NCBI GenBank assembly: GCA_035695265.1
Contig: DASSEM010000031.1
Span: 1-19,865, forward strand
Length of the DNA stretch: 19,865 nt
Reading direction: 5' to 3'
Source: RHKX01 sp035695265
GTDB lineage: Bacteria > Actinomycetota > Thermoleophilia > Solirubrobacterales > 70-9
Both the position numbers and the translations under genes were made by a program. Positions within the stretch are counted from its first letter, which is position 1. Each line of letters begins with the position of its first letter. Shown here piece by piece: positions 14,586 through 19,865 of this stretch. Below the pieces are notes generated by a model. The model was not told where the DNA came from. It did no database searches and was given only the letters and a program-made list of their open reading frames with translations.

Positions 14586-14625
14586 GCCCGCCGGTCCCGG
14601 GTCAGTGGGCCCGGGGCCGGCGGGC
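14586..14625. terminator. Strong 16-bp GC hairpin between convergent genes
   Basis: The arm at 14586-14601 (GCCCGCCGGTCCCGGG) pairs with 14610-14625 (CCCGGGGCCGGCGGGC); 15 of 16 are Watson-Crick pairs and one is G-T. The loop is 8 nt. It begins 5 bp after the methyltransferase stop and ends 5 bp before the stop of the opposite gene. It is probably a bidirectional terminator, though no T-tract follows. Confidence 0.7.
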
Positions 14626-14630
14626 AGCGG

Positions 14631-15059
14631 TCAGCCGCCCATCGGCAGCGTCGACGAGCGGTACGCCCTGCAGGTGTGGCGATGGGAGCCGGCACGCAGC
14701 CGCTTCTTGGCGACCTTCAGGTAGTACCTGCCGGGGCGCACCCGTCGCTTCTCGATGATCCACTGGCCGGTGCTGCTCGTACGGTCGGCGCCGACTCGCG
14801 CGTCCCGGCCCCGGCGCTTGCGGAAGACGACCGCCTTGCGACGCCTCACGCAGGCCGACTCGGACGAGCTGACCTGCCCGAGGAAAGCGTCGGGCACCGT
14901 CGTCGTGCCGGAGGAGTACCCGAACGAGCTGCTCGTCGAGTAGCCCGCCCGGTGTGCGTCGGCGCCCGGCGCGAGCAACGCGACCGTCGCAGCGACCAGC
15001 ACCAGCGTGGACAAACCCGTCGTCGTCTTCGCGACGCGGACTCCCGCGATCGCCACCAT
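14631..15059 (-). CDS. Small secreted protein with a basic single-domain (Ig/CNA-like strand pattern)
   Basis: The 142-residue protein has a signal peptide (hydrophobic 15-31, cleavage near A-D-A at 33-35) and a Ser/Thr/Gly-rich linker (39-56). A basic domain follows: F-L-G-Q-V-S-S-S (59-66), C70, V-V-F-R-K-R-R-G-R-D (77-86), V-G-A-D-R-T-S-S-T-G-Q-W (89-100) and R-Y-Y-L-K-V-A-K-K (111-119), with a final Cys (C130) that probably bonds to C70. The strand pattern resembles extracellular beta-sandwich modules that I know from many uncharacterised actinobacterial exported proteins. No catalytic motif is visible. The ATG at 15059 has a GAGGAGGGG ribosome site. Upstream, CTGACG (15139-15134) and TAGATT (15117-15112) with a 16-bp spacer make a plausible promoter. 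Confidence 0.75.
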   Translation of the reverse strand: MVAIAGVRVAKTTTGLSTLVLVAATVALLAPGADAHRAGYSTSSSFGYSSGTTTVPDAFLGQVSSSESACVRRRKAVVFRKRRGRDARVGADRTSSTGQWIIEKRRVRPGRYYLKVAKKRLRAGSHRHTCRAYRSSTLPMGG

Positions 15060-15111
15060 TGAACCCCTCCTCGATTGACGAACCCTGCCGGTTCTCGGTT
15101 GACGGCCGGTG

Positions 15112-15139
15112 AATCTAGCGGACGACGCGGCGACGTCAG
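15112..15139 (-). promoter_or_regulatory. Candidate promoter and leader repeat of the small secreted-protein gene
   Basis: On the minus strand the -35 CTGACG (15139-15134) and -10 TAGATT (15117-15112) are 16 bp apart, each 4/6 to consensus. In the following leader an 11-bp direct repeat CTCG[AG]TTGACG (plus strand, 15070-15080 and 15094-15104, 24-bp period) could be an operator. Confidence 0.4.
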
Positions 15140-15567
15140 AGTCGCGCCGCGACGATGCTGACGGCGAGCAGGACCACCGCAGCAGCGGTCACGGCGAGCA
15201 GGAGCCGGCCGCCGCGGCCGAGGACCGCGAAGGCAAGGGCGATGATCGCGGCGACGGCGGCGAGAATCGAGCCGGCCCACCCGGCCCCGAGGACGACCGG
15301 CTCAGCCGATTCGGGGAAGTCGTAGCACTCGTGGATTCCCGCGATCCGGGTGAGTTCCAGCTCCTCGCAGAGGCCCTTGTCGGCGACGTCGGTCATCACC
15401 GTGACGCCCGCGAAGCAGATGATCGCGAGCGCGAGGGCGAGAACGACGGCGGCGACCCGAGCGCCGACACCGGCGCGCTCGTCCCTCCCCTCCCCGCCCG
15501 GCGCCGGCCCGCCGGCCGGCGGCGAGTTCGCCGACCCTCCCGGCGGCGGCGTCTGCGAGGCCTCCAT
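15136..15567 (-). CDS. Small three-helix membrane protein with Pro/Gly-rich N-terminus
   Basis: I do not recognise a family. The 143-residue protein begins with a Pro/Gly/Ser-rich disordered tail (1-32), then a transmembrane helix (35-56). A soluble loop (57-92) with two cysteines (C67, C81) could be disulfide-bonded outside the cell. Two further helices follow (about 93-115 and 119-141). No charged catalytic residues lie in the membrane parts. The start ATG 15567 has no good ribosome site. TAGGTT sits 5 nt upstream on the minus strand and could be the -10 of a leaderless transcript. It is divergent from the R2lox-type gene and may share its control region. Confidence 0.7.
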   Translation of the reverse strand: MEASQTPPPGGSANSPPAGGPAPGGEGRDERAGVGARVAAVVLALALAIICFAGVTVMTDVADKGLCEELELTRIAGIHECYDFPESAEPVVLGAGWAGSILAAVAAIIALAFAVLGRGGRLLLAVTAAAVVLLAVSIVAARL

Positions 15568-15612
15568 TGCCGAACCTAATCAGATCATCGATAGCCCCGG
15601 AACGGGCCGGCA

Positions 15613-15670
15613 ACAGGCGGGTGGGGCCGCCTGTGTGAGTCCCATCACACCCACTGGCTGACCGGCCAGT
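15613..15670. promoter_or_regulatory. Array of three consecutive perfect inverted repeats upstream of the R2lox-type operon
   Basis: Three palindromes, each with a 6-bp spacer, follow one another: ACAGGCGG-N6-CCGCCTGT (15613-15634), GTGTGA-N6-TCACAC (15633-15650) and ACTGGC-N6-GCCAGT (15653-15670). Their left ends are exactly 20 bp apart. The middle one contains TGTGA-N6-TCACA, the consensus site of CRP/GlxR-family regulators. The third overlaps where a -35 box would lie for the -10-like TATATG at 15677-15682. The two outer sites have different half-sites, so probably other regulators bind there. Confidence 0.65.
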
Positions 15671-15676
15671 CGCGGC

Positions 15677-15682
15677 TATATG
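15677..15682 (+). promoter_or_regulatory. Candidate -10 box of the R2lox-type operon
   Basis: CTATATG is the only AT-rich hexamer between the operator array and the ribosome site (GAGGAGGG, 15735-15742). It would give a leader of about 60 nt. The -35 region (around 15654-15659) matches poorly, in keeping with an activator-dependent promoter. Confidence 0.4.
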
Positions 15683-15748
15683 CTCGGCCTTCAGCCGGAC
15701 GCCCACGCCGCCGGCCCGAGGGCCGGAAGAACGCGAGGAGGGACGAGG

Positions 15749-17032
15749 ATGTCAGTCGCCGAGCACAACCTGACCAGCAGGATCACCTACACCGACCTCT
15801 ATCGCCGCTGGGAGCAGAGCAACTGGTCGGCGATGGACCTCGACTTCAGCGCCGACCGCGAGGGCTGGGAGGGCCTGAGCGAGATCCAGCGCAAGTCGGC
15901 GCTCTGGATCTACTCGATGTTCTTCTACGGCGAGGACTCGGTCACCGACAACCTCTCCCCCTACATCGACGCGGCGCCGAAGGAGGAGCAGAAGTACTTC
16001 CTCGCGACCCAGCAGGTCGACGAGGCCCGTCACGCGGTCTTCTTCCACCGCTTCTTCCAGGAGGTGATCGGGGCCGGCGACGACATCGCCGCGACCCTGG
16101 CCTTCACCGAACCGCAGCTCGGCTGGGGCTACCGCCAGGTGTTCGAGCGGCTCGACAAGATGGCTGACGAGCTGCGCCGCGACCGCTCCCTGCCGAAGTT
16201 CGCGCAGGCGATCACCCTCTACCACTTGGTCGTCGAGGCGGCGATGGCCCAGCCCGGCCAGCATTACATCGAGGACTTCTTCATCCGCACCGGGACGCTG
16301 CCCGGCTTCAGCGCCGGCATGGAGAACGTCTCACGCGACGAGCAGCGCCACATCGGCTTCGGCGTCAAGGTCCTGAGCGAGCTGCTCGCCGAGTCCGATG
16401 AGTGCAAGGCGGCGGTCGACGAGCTGCTCACCGAGGTGTTCCCGTGGCTCTCGTCGGTGTTCATCCCGCCGAACTGGGACCGCGAGTACACGCGCTGCTA
16501 CGGCTTCGAGCTCGAGGACATCGCGGCCTGGGGCTTCAAGGCGGTCGAGATGAAGTGGAAGGCGATCGGCTACCCGATGCAGGAGATGCCCCCCGGGGTC
16601 GCCCCGGTCGACTTCGACCTCGACCCCCATGAGCGGGCCACGAACGTGATCAAGATGGCGCAGGCGGGCGTGATCGGCGAGCCCGGCCAGGACCCGGACA
16701 GCTCGCCCGAGATCCAGCGGCTCTACTTCGAGTCGGTCGGCCGCGCGATCGATCCCGCGGTGGTCAACGGCCGCGCTCCGTTCACGGTCCAGTGGCGGTT
16801 CAGCGATGCTCAGCCCTGGCACCTCGTCGTCGACAACGGCTCGACCCGGGCAGCCGCCGGCGAGGCGGCCGCGCCCGACGTCACCCTCGAGGCGAGCTGG
16901 CGCGACTTCATCGAGATCGGCAAGGGCGCCGTGCGGCCGCCGCTGGCACTCCTGCAGCGGCGCCTGCGCCTGCACGGCGGCCCCCGCGACCTCTACCGCT
17001 TCGCCCGCCTCTTCGCCTGGCGGCCGCGGTGA
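15749..17032 (+). CDS. R2-like ligand-binding oxidase (R2lox-type ferritin-like protein) fused to C-terminal SCP2 domain
   Basis: Residues 1-300 are a ferritin-like R2 fold with six metal ligands in the right order: E62, E92 and H95 (E-A-R-H), E163, E198 and H201 (E-Q-R-H). V65 is three residues after the first ligand and Y158 five residues before E163. These are exactly the positions of the Val and Tyr that form the ether cross-link in mycobacterial R2lox (Rv0233), so I favour R2lox, a Mn/Fe oxidase that binds a fatty-acid-like ligand, over a true ribonucleotide reductase R2. Residues about 331-427 add an SCP2 lipid-carrier-like domain (V-Q-W-R-F, W-H-L-V-V-D-N-G, then D-V-T-L-E-A-S-W). The known R2lox is about 314 residues without it. 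A large reductase subunit gene is absent. ATG 15749 has a GAGGAGGG ribosome site. The stop overlaps the hydrolase gene by 4 bp. Confidence 0.88.
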   Translation: MSVAEHNLTSRITYTDLYRRWEQSNWSAMDLDFSADREGWEGLSEIQRKSALWIYSMFFYGEDSVTDNLSPYIDAAPKEEQKYFLATQQVDEARHAVFFHRFFQEVIGAGDDIAATLAFTEPQLGWGYRQVFERLDKMADELRRDRSLPKFAQAITLYHLVVEAAMAQPGQHYIEDFFIRTGTLPGFSAGMENVSRDEQRHIGFGVKVLSELLAESDECKAAVDELLTEVFPWLSSVFIPPNWDREYTRCYGFELEDIAAWGFKAVEMKWKAIGYPMQEMPPGVAPVDFDLDPHERATNVIKMAQAGVIGEPGQDPDSSPEIQRLYFESVGRAIDPAVVNGRAPFTVQWRFSDAQPWHLVVDNGSTRAAAGEAAAPDVTLEASWRDFIEIGKGAVRPPLALLQRRLRLHGGPRDLYRFARLFAWRPR

Positions 17033-17928
17033 GCGTCGCCGCTTTCCGGACCCCGGACGAGCGCTTCGCCGACCTCCCCGACTTCCCCTGGGAGCCGCGC
17101 TACGAGGACTGGGACGGGCTCCGGCTGGCCCGGATCGACGAGGGCGACGGCGATCCCGTCGTCTGCTTCCACGGCGAGCCGACCTGGTCGTTTCTCTGGC
17201 GCAAGGTGCTCCCGCCCCTGCTCGACGCCGGCCACCGCTGCATCGCTCCCGACCTGCCCGGCTTCGGGCGCTCCGACAAGCCGACCGAGCTCGGCTGGTA
17301 CTCCTACGAGCGCCACGTCGAGGCCGCCGCCTGGCACCTCGAGCGGACCGGCATCCGCGACGCGACCTTCGTCGTCCACGACTGGGGCGGCCCGGTCGGG
17401 ATGGGCGTGGCAGCCCGCGCCCCCGAGCTCTGCTCGCGGCTCGTCGTCATGGACACCGGCATCTTCAACGGCCGCCAGCGGATGACCGACGCCTGGAAGG
17501 TCTTCCGCGACTTCGTCGAGCGGACCGAGGACCTGCCGGTATCGATGCTGGTGGCGGGCGGGTGCACGACCGAGCTCGACCCGGCCGTGGGCGCCGCCTA
17601 CGACGCCCCCTACCCCGACCCGGACTCGAAGGCGGGCGCCCGTGCCTTCCCGCTGATGCTGCCGAGGAGCCCTGACGACCCCGGCGCCGCCGCCGGACAG
17701 GCGACCGCGGACGCGATCGCCGCCCGGGACATCCCGTCGCTCTGCCTCTGGGCGGACTCGGATCCGATCATCCCGCTCGCCACCGGGCGCGCCGTCGCCG
17801 AGCGGCTCGGCCTGACCCCGCCGGAGACGATCGCCGGCGCGTCCCACTTCCTGCAGGAGGATCAGGGGCACCAGATCGGCGAGCGGATCGCCGCCTGGCT
17901 CGGCGAACGCCGCGCGGTCGCGGCCTGA
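17029..17928 (+). CDS. Haloalkane dehalogenase-family alpha/beta hydrolase
   Basis: The 299-residue protein begins with F-R-T-P-D-E-R-F-A-D-L-P-D-F-P-W-E-P-R-Y, a signature of subfamily I haloalkane dehalogenases (DhlA/DhmA type). Visible elements are the oxyanion segment H-G-E-P-T-W (48-53), the nucleophile Asp118 in H-D-W-G-G with the halide-binding Trp119 next to it, a candidate catalytic acid D245 in D-S-D-P-I-I-P and the catalytic His273 in G-A-S-H-F-L-Q-E-D. These enzymes hydrolyse carbon-halogen bonds, but many family members have unknown natural substrates, so the reaction here is open. The GTG start (17029) overlaps the R2lox-SCP2 stop as GTGA, showing one operon with coupled translation. 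A hydrolase paired with a lipid-binding oxidase suggests consecutive steps on a hydrophobic substrate (inference). Confidence 0.9.
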   Translation: MSVAAFRTPDERFADLPDFPWEPRYEDWDGLRLARIDEGDGDPVVCFHGEPTWSFLWRKVLPPLLDAGHRCIAPDLPGFGRSDKPTELGWYSYERHVEAAAWHLERTGIRDATFVVHDWGGPVGMGVAARAPELCSRLVVMDTGIFNGRQRMTDAWKVFRDFVERTEDLPVSMLVAGGCTTELDPAVGAAYDAPYPDPDSKAGARAFPLMLPRSPDDPGAAAGQATADAIAARDIPSLCLWADSDPIIPLATGRAVAERLGLTPPETIAGASHFLQEDQGHQIGERIAAWLGERRAVAA

Positions 17929-17961
17929 GCTCAGCCGCGACCTCGAGCAACCCTGAAAGCC

Positions 17962-17989
17962 GACGGGGCGGCCCCCCGGCCGCCCCGTC
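17962..17989. terminator. Perfect 12-bp GC hairpin after the R2lox/dehalogenase operon
   Basis: GACGGGGCGGCC (17962-17973) and GGCCGCCCCGTC (17978-17989) pair perfectly around a CCCC loop, between convergent genes ending at 17928 and 18015. On the minus strand a TTTC follows the stem at about 6 nt; on the plus strand no T-run follows. It is probably a bidirectional terminator. Confidence 0.75.
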
Positions 17990-18014
17990 AAGCACTTCAG
18001 TCAGCCGGCAGCAG

Positions 18015-18812
18015 CTACTTCCCCCTCTTCTTCTTCCCCTTCTTCTGCTTGCACTTGCTGACGTAGTCATCCGTCGTCTTCGGATGGTTGCTGTACTCCG
18101 TGATCGCCTGCCACTTCTCGTTCTTGGTCTTGCAGCGGGCCTGGACGTACTTCTTGGCCTTGACCGTCGTCGTGAAGCGGCTGATCGCGCCGGCCAGAAG
18201 CGGCGGGATCGTCACGTCGAGCTGCGAGCCGTAGCCCTTCGGGGCCTTCTTGCCCGTCTTCAGCTTGCCGACGAGGACCGAGGTGTTGTTGACCGAGTCC
18301 GCGCGCGAGTGCAGGAACAGGGTGTTGTTCTTGCTGCCGTTGAACGCGGTCACCACCACCGGGACGCCGAGCGTCGTGCCGGGGCCCGGCAGGTCGACGG
18401 TGACCCAGGCCGAGGTTCCGGTCGTGTGCTCGGGGCCGGTCGGTGTCGTCGAGCCCTTGCTGACGATCGACTTGTTGCCGCAGATCTGCGTCGCCTGGTC
18501 GGTCGTCGTGTTCTGCAGCTGCGCCTCGCTGCCCTTGCACTTCGGGACGGCCTTCGGGTTGAACTTCGCGTTCTTCGGGAAGTTGACCTTCGTGTTGAAG
18601 GCGCTCGGCGGCTGCTCCGGGTTGGTCGGATCGGTCGTGTTCGCCGCGGTCAGGATCTCGACGTAGATCTTCGCCGGCTTGAACTTCTTCTTGTCCCGCT
18701 TCTTGGGCGTCAGCTTCGCCGTGATCGACTGGATCGGGTCGGCCTGAGCGACACCTGTCACGACCAGCGCCGAGGCGAGGGCCACGACGACGGCGATCAG
18801 GTACTTACGCAT
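18015..18812 (-). CDS. Secreted Lys-rich protein, paralog 1 of a tandem pair
   Basis: The 265-residue protein has a signal peptide (5-24, cleavage A-Q-A before D-P-I-Q-S-I). The mature part starts with a basic stretch (P-K-K-R-D-K-K-K), then K-I-Y-V-E-I-L-T, F-P-K-N-A-K-F and a Cys pair 19 residues apart (K-C-K and I-C-G) followed by K-S-I-V-S-K-G. A beta-rich middle (V-P-V-V-V-T-A-F-N-G-S) and L-D-V-T-I-P-P-L-L-A-G-A-I-S-R-F-T-T-T-V come next, and it ends in a Lys-rich tail. I know similar proteins only as hypothetical exported proteins of Thermoleophilia. By eye about four in five residues match its neighbour at 19015-19785, with only the N- and C-terminal ends and a short loop differing. 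The ATG at 18812 has an AGGAGGAAG ribosome site. Confidence 0.83.
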   Translation of the reverse strand: MRKYLIAVVVALASALVVTGVAQADPIQSITAKLTPKKRDKKKFKPAKIYVEILTAANTTDPTNPEQPPSAFNTKVNFPKNAKFNPKAVPKCKGSEAQLQNTTTDQATQICGNKSIVSKGSTTPTGPEHTTGTSAWVTVDLPGPGTTLGVPVVVTAFNGSKNNTLFLHSRADSVNNTSVLVGKLKTGKKAPKGYGSQLDVTIPPLLAGAISRFTTTVKAKKYVQARCKTKNEKWQAITEYSNHPKTTDDYVSKCKQKKGKKKRGK

Positions 18813-19014
18813 TCTTCCTCCTAGGTCGCATGAATCCGGCCTGTTGCGGCCGGTCGGCCCACGTCAGCCGCGGGCGCCTCTCGTATGACAACGGTTGCGA
18901 AGAGGGGCCGGGCGACCGGCCCTTCCTCATGCTCTCTCCTTGGGCGCCAATCCTAGCGGTCCGCGAACGAACGATGCGCAGGTTCGCGGTGGCGGGGCAT
19001 CTCGCCCGGAAGCC
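18813..19014 (-). other. 202-bp leader/intergenic region with two hairpins and a possible small ORF
   Basis: Between the tandem paralogs (minus strand) lie two perfect hairpins: arms 18905-18911/18916-18922 (7 bp, 4-nt loop) and 18836-18841/18848-18853 (6 bp, 6-nt loop). A -10-like TAGGAT sits at 18955-18950. A good ribosome site AAGGAG (18942-18937) precedes an ATG at 18930 that opens a 41-codon frame ending at TAA 18807-18805, just inside the next gene. The frame uses several AGG Arg codons, unusual for this genome, so real coding is doubtful. The region could contain the upstream gene's terminator plus a structured 5' leader. Confidence 0.35.
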
Positions 19015-19785
19015 CTATTTCCGCTTGCACTTCGCCGCGTAGTCGTCGGTCGTGGTCGGATGGGTGTCGTACTCGGTGGTCGCCCGGAACTTCATGCGCT
19101 TGGTCTTGCAGCGCGACTGGACGTACTTGCCGGCCTTCACGGTCGTCGTGAAGCGGCTGATCGCCCCCGCCAGAAGCGGCGGGATGTTGACGTCGAGCGT
19201 GTAGCCGAACCCCGCGGGGCCCCGCTCCTTCATCTTGCCGACGAGGACCGAGGTGTTGTTGACCGAGTCCGCCCGTGCGTGCAGGAACAGGGAGTTCTTC
19301 AGGCTGCCGTTGAACGCGGTCACGACCACCGGGACGCCGAGGGTGGTGCCGGCGCCCGGCAGGTCGACCGTGACCCAGGCGGAGGTGCCGGTCGTGTGCT
19401 CAGGGCCGGTCGGGGTCCTCGAGCCCTTGCTGACGATCGACTTGTTCCCGCAGAGCTGCTTCGCCTGCTCGGTCGTCGTGTTCTGCAGCTGCGCCTCCGA
19501 CGCCTTGCACTTCGCGACCGCGTCCTCGACGAACTTCATGTTCTTCGGGAAGTACACCCTGGTCCGGTGCGCGCTCGGCGGCTGCTCCGGGTTCGTCGGG
19601 GAGGTCGAGTCCGGTCCGGTCAGGATCTCGACGTAGATCTTCGCCGGCTTGCGCTTCTTCTTCGGCAGCTTCTTGGGCGTGAGCTTCGTCGTGATCGACT
19701 GAATCGGGTCGGCCATCGCCCCGCCCGGCACCATCAGCGTCGCAGCCGCGGCCGCGGCCACAACCCAAACGATCCGCATCTTCAT
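19015..19785 (-). CDS. Secreted Lys-rich protein, paralog 2 of a tandem pair
   Basis: The 256-residue protein has a signal peptide (3-25, cleavage A-M-A before D-P-I-Q-S-I) and the same architecture as the paralog downstream: basic start (P-K-K-L-P-K-K-K), K-I-Y-V-E-I-L-T, F-P-K-N-M-K-F, Cys pair (K-C-K/L-C-G), V-P-V-V-V-T-A-F-N-G-S, P-P-L-L-A-G-A-I-S-R-F, and a shorter end at K-C-K-R-K. DNA matches the paralog closely in the central part (about 19230-19500 against 18270-18540), pointing to a fairly recent duplication or to gene conversion. The leader has two copies of GACAGGAG (minus strand, 11-bp period, 19811-19804 and 19800-19793), the nearer being the ribosome site. TAGGCT (19826-19821) is a possible -10. 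It is the upstream member of the pair; function unknown. Confidence 0.83.
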   Translation of the reverse strand: MKMRIVWVVAAAAAATLMVPGGAMADPIQSITTKLTPKKLPKKKRKPAKIYVEILTGPDSTSPTNPEQPPSAHRTRVYFPKNMKFVEDAVAKCKASEAQLQNTTTEQAKQLCGNKSIVSKGSRTPTGPEHTTGTSAWVTVDLPGAGTTLGVPVVVTAFNGSLKNSLFLHARADSVNNTSVLVGKMKERGPAGFGYTLDVNIPPLLAGAISRFTTTVKAGKYVQSRCKTKRMKFRATTEYDTHPTTTDDYAAKCKRK

Positions 19786-19851
19786 CGGCTTCCTCCTGTC
19801 GCTCTCCTGTCCCGGCCGGAAGCCTAACCGGGATCGCGCCCCCAGGACGCG

Positions 19852-19865
19852 GACGGGGGGCCGTC
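19852..19865. terminator. Small GC hairpin at the right window edge
   Basis: GACGG (19852-19856) pairs with CCGTC (19861-19865) around GGGG. It resembles the GACGGGGC-type hairpin at 17962-17989 in its outer bases and could end a gene to the right. It is cut by the window edge, so this is tentative. Confidence 0.3.

Noticed and set aside
15749..17032. Calling this gene a ribonucleotide reductase small subunit
   Set aside because: The fold and ligands are shared, but the Val/Tyr cross-link positions, SCP2 fusion and lack of a large subunit favour R2lox.
18895..19827. Plus-strand frame of 310 codons over the second secreted paralog
   Set aside because: It mirrors the minus-strand paralog and has a matching shadow over the first paralog; signal peptide and ribosome site support only the minus-strand reading.

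Overview
The window is very GC-rich (by eye near 70%) and densely packed. Codon use, gene content and the secreted protein families point to a high-GC Gram-positive actinobacterium. My best guess is the class Thermoleophilia (Solirubrobacterales-like), because several secreted protein types here (C-x10-C repeat proteins, Lys-rich 'ADPIQSI' proteins, DLTGTYPNP proteins) and the LCP protein with YxVYR tail motifs are familiar to me from that group. This taxonomic call is an inference without a search. I see no rRNA, tRNA, CRISPR array, insertion sequence or prophage.

Positions 1-1703 (minus) hold a compact mau-like cluster. Its order is a MauE-MauD fusion, a Tat-exported MauA-like small subunit and the start of a polytopic membrane protein that runs off the left edge, all with overlapping start and stop codons. 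The MauA-like protein keeps one of the two tryptophans needed for TTQ, while the second position appears to be tyrosine. Positions 1825-6286 (minus) hold a second overlapping operon: ROK sugar kinase, RsmI 16S rRNA methyltransferase and a UvrD-type helicase with an HRDC tail. Divergent from it is an LCP (LytR-CpsA-Psr) cell-wall ligase (6329-7618).

Positions 7634-9725 hold an FmdB-type zinc-ribbon gene and a divergent secreted two-repeat protein, only 25 bp apart. Next are glycyl-tRNA synthetase (9760-11145), a solitary AbiEi-like protein with a nuclease-like C-terminus, and a convergent HxlR regulator carrying an SCP2-like domain. Divergent from the regulator, across a repeat-rich control region, are a secreted coiled-coil/decapeptide-repeat protein and a SAM methyltransferase. 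Two small minus-strand genes (secreted and membrane) follow.

The most interesting block is 15568-17928: an R2-like ligand-binding oxidase (R2lox-type, with the Val and Tyr of the known ether cross-link conserved) fused to a C-terminal SCP2 lipid-carrier domain. It overlaps by 4 bp with a haloalkane-dehalogenase-family hydrolase. Upstream lie three consecutive perfect inverted repeats, each with a 6-bp spacer, the middle one matching TGTGA-N6-TCACA. The window ends with two tandem paralogous secreted Lys-rich proteins (18015-19785, minus). Convergent gene pairs are mostly separated by strong GC hairpins without T-tracts, and several genes look leaderless.
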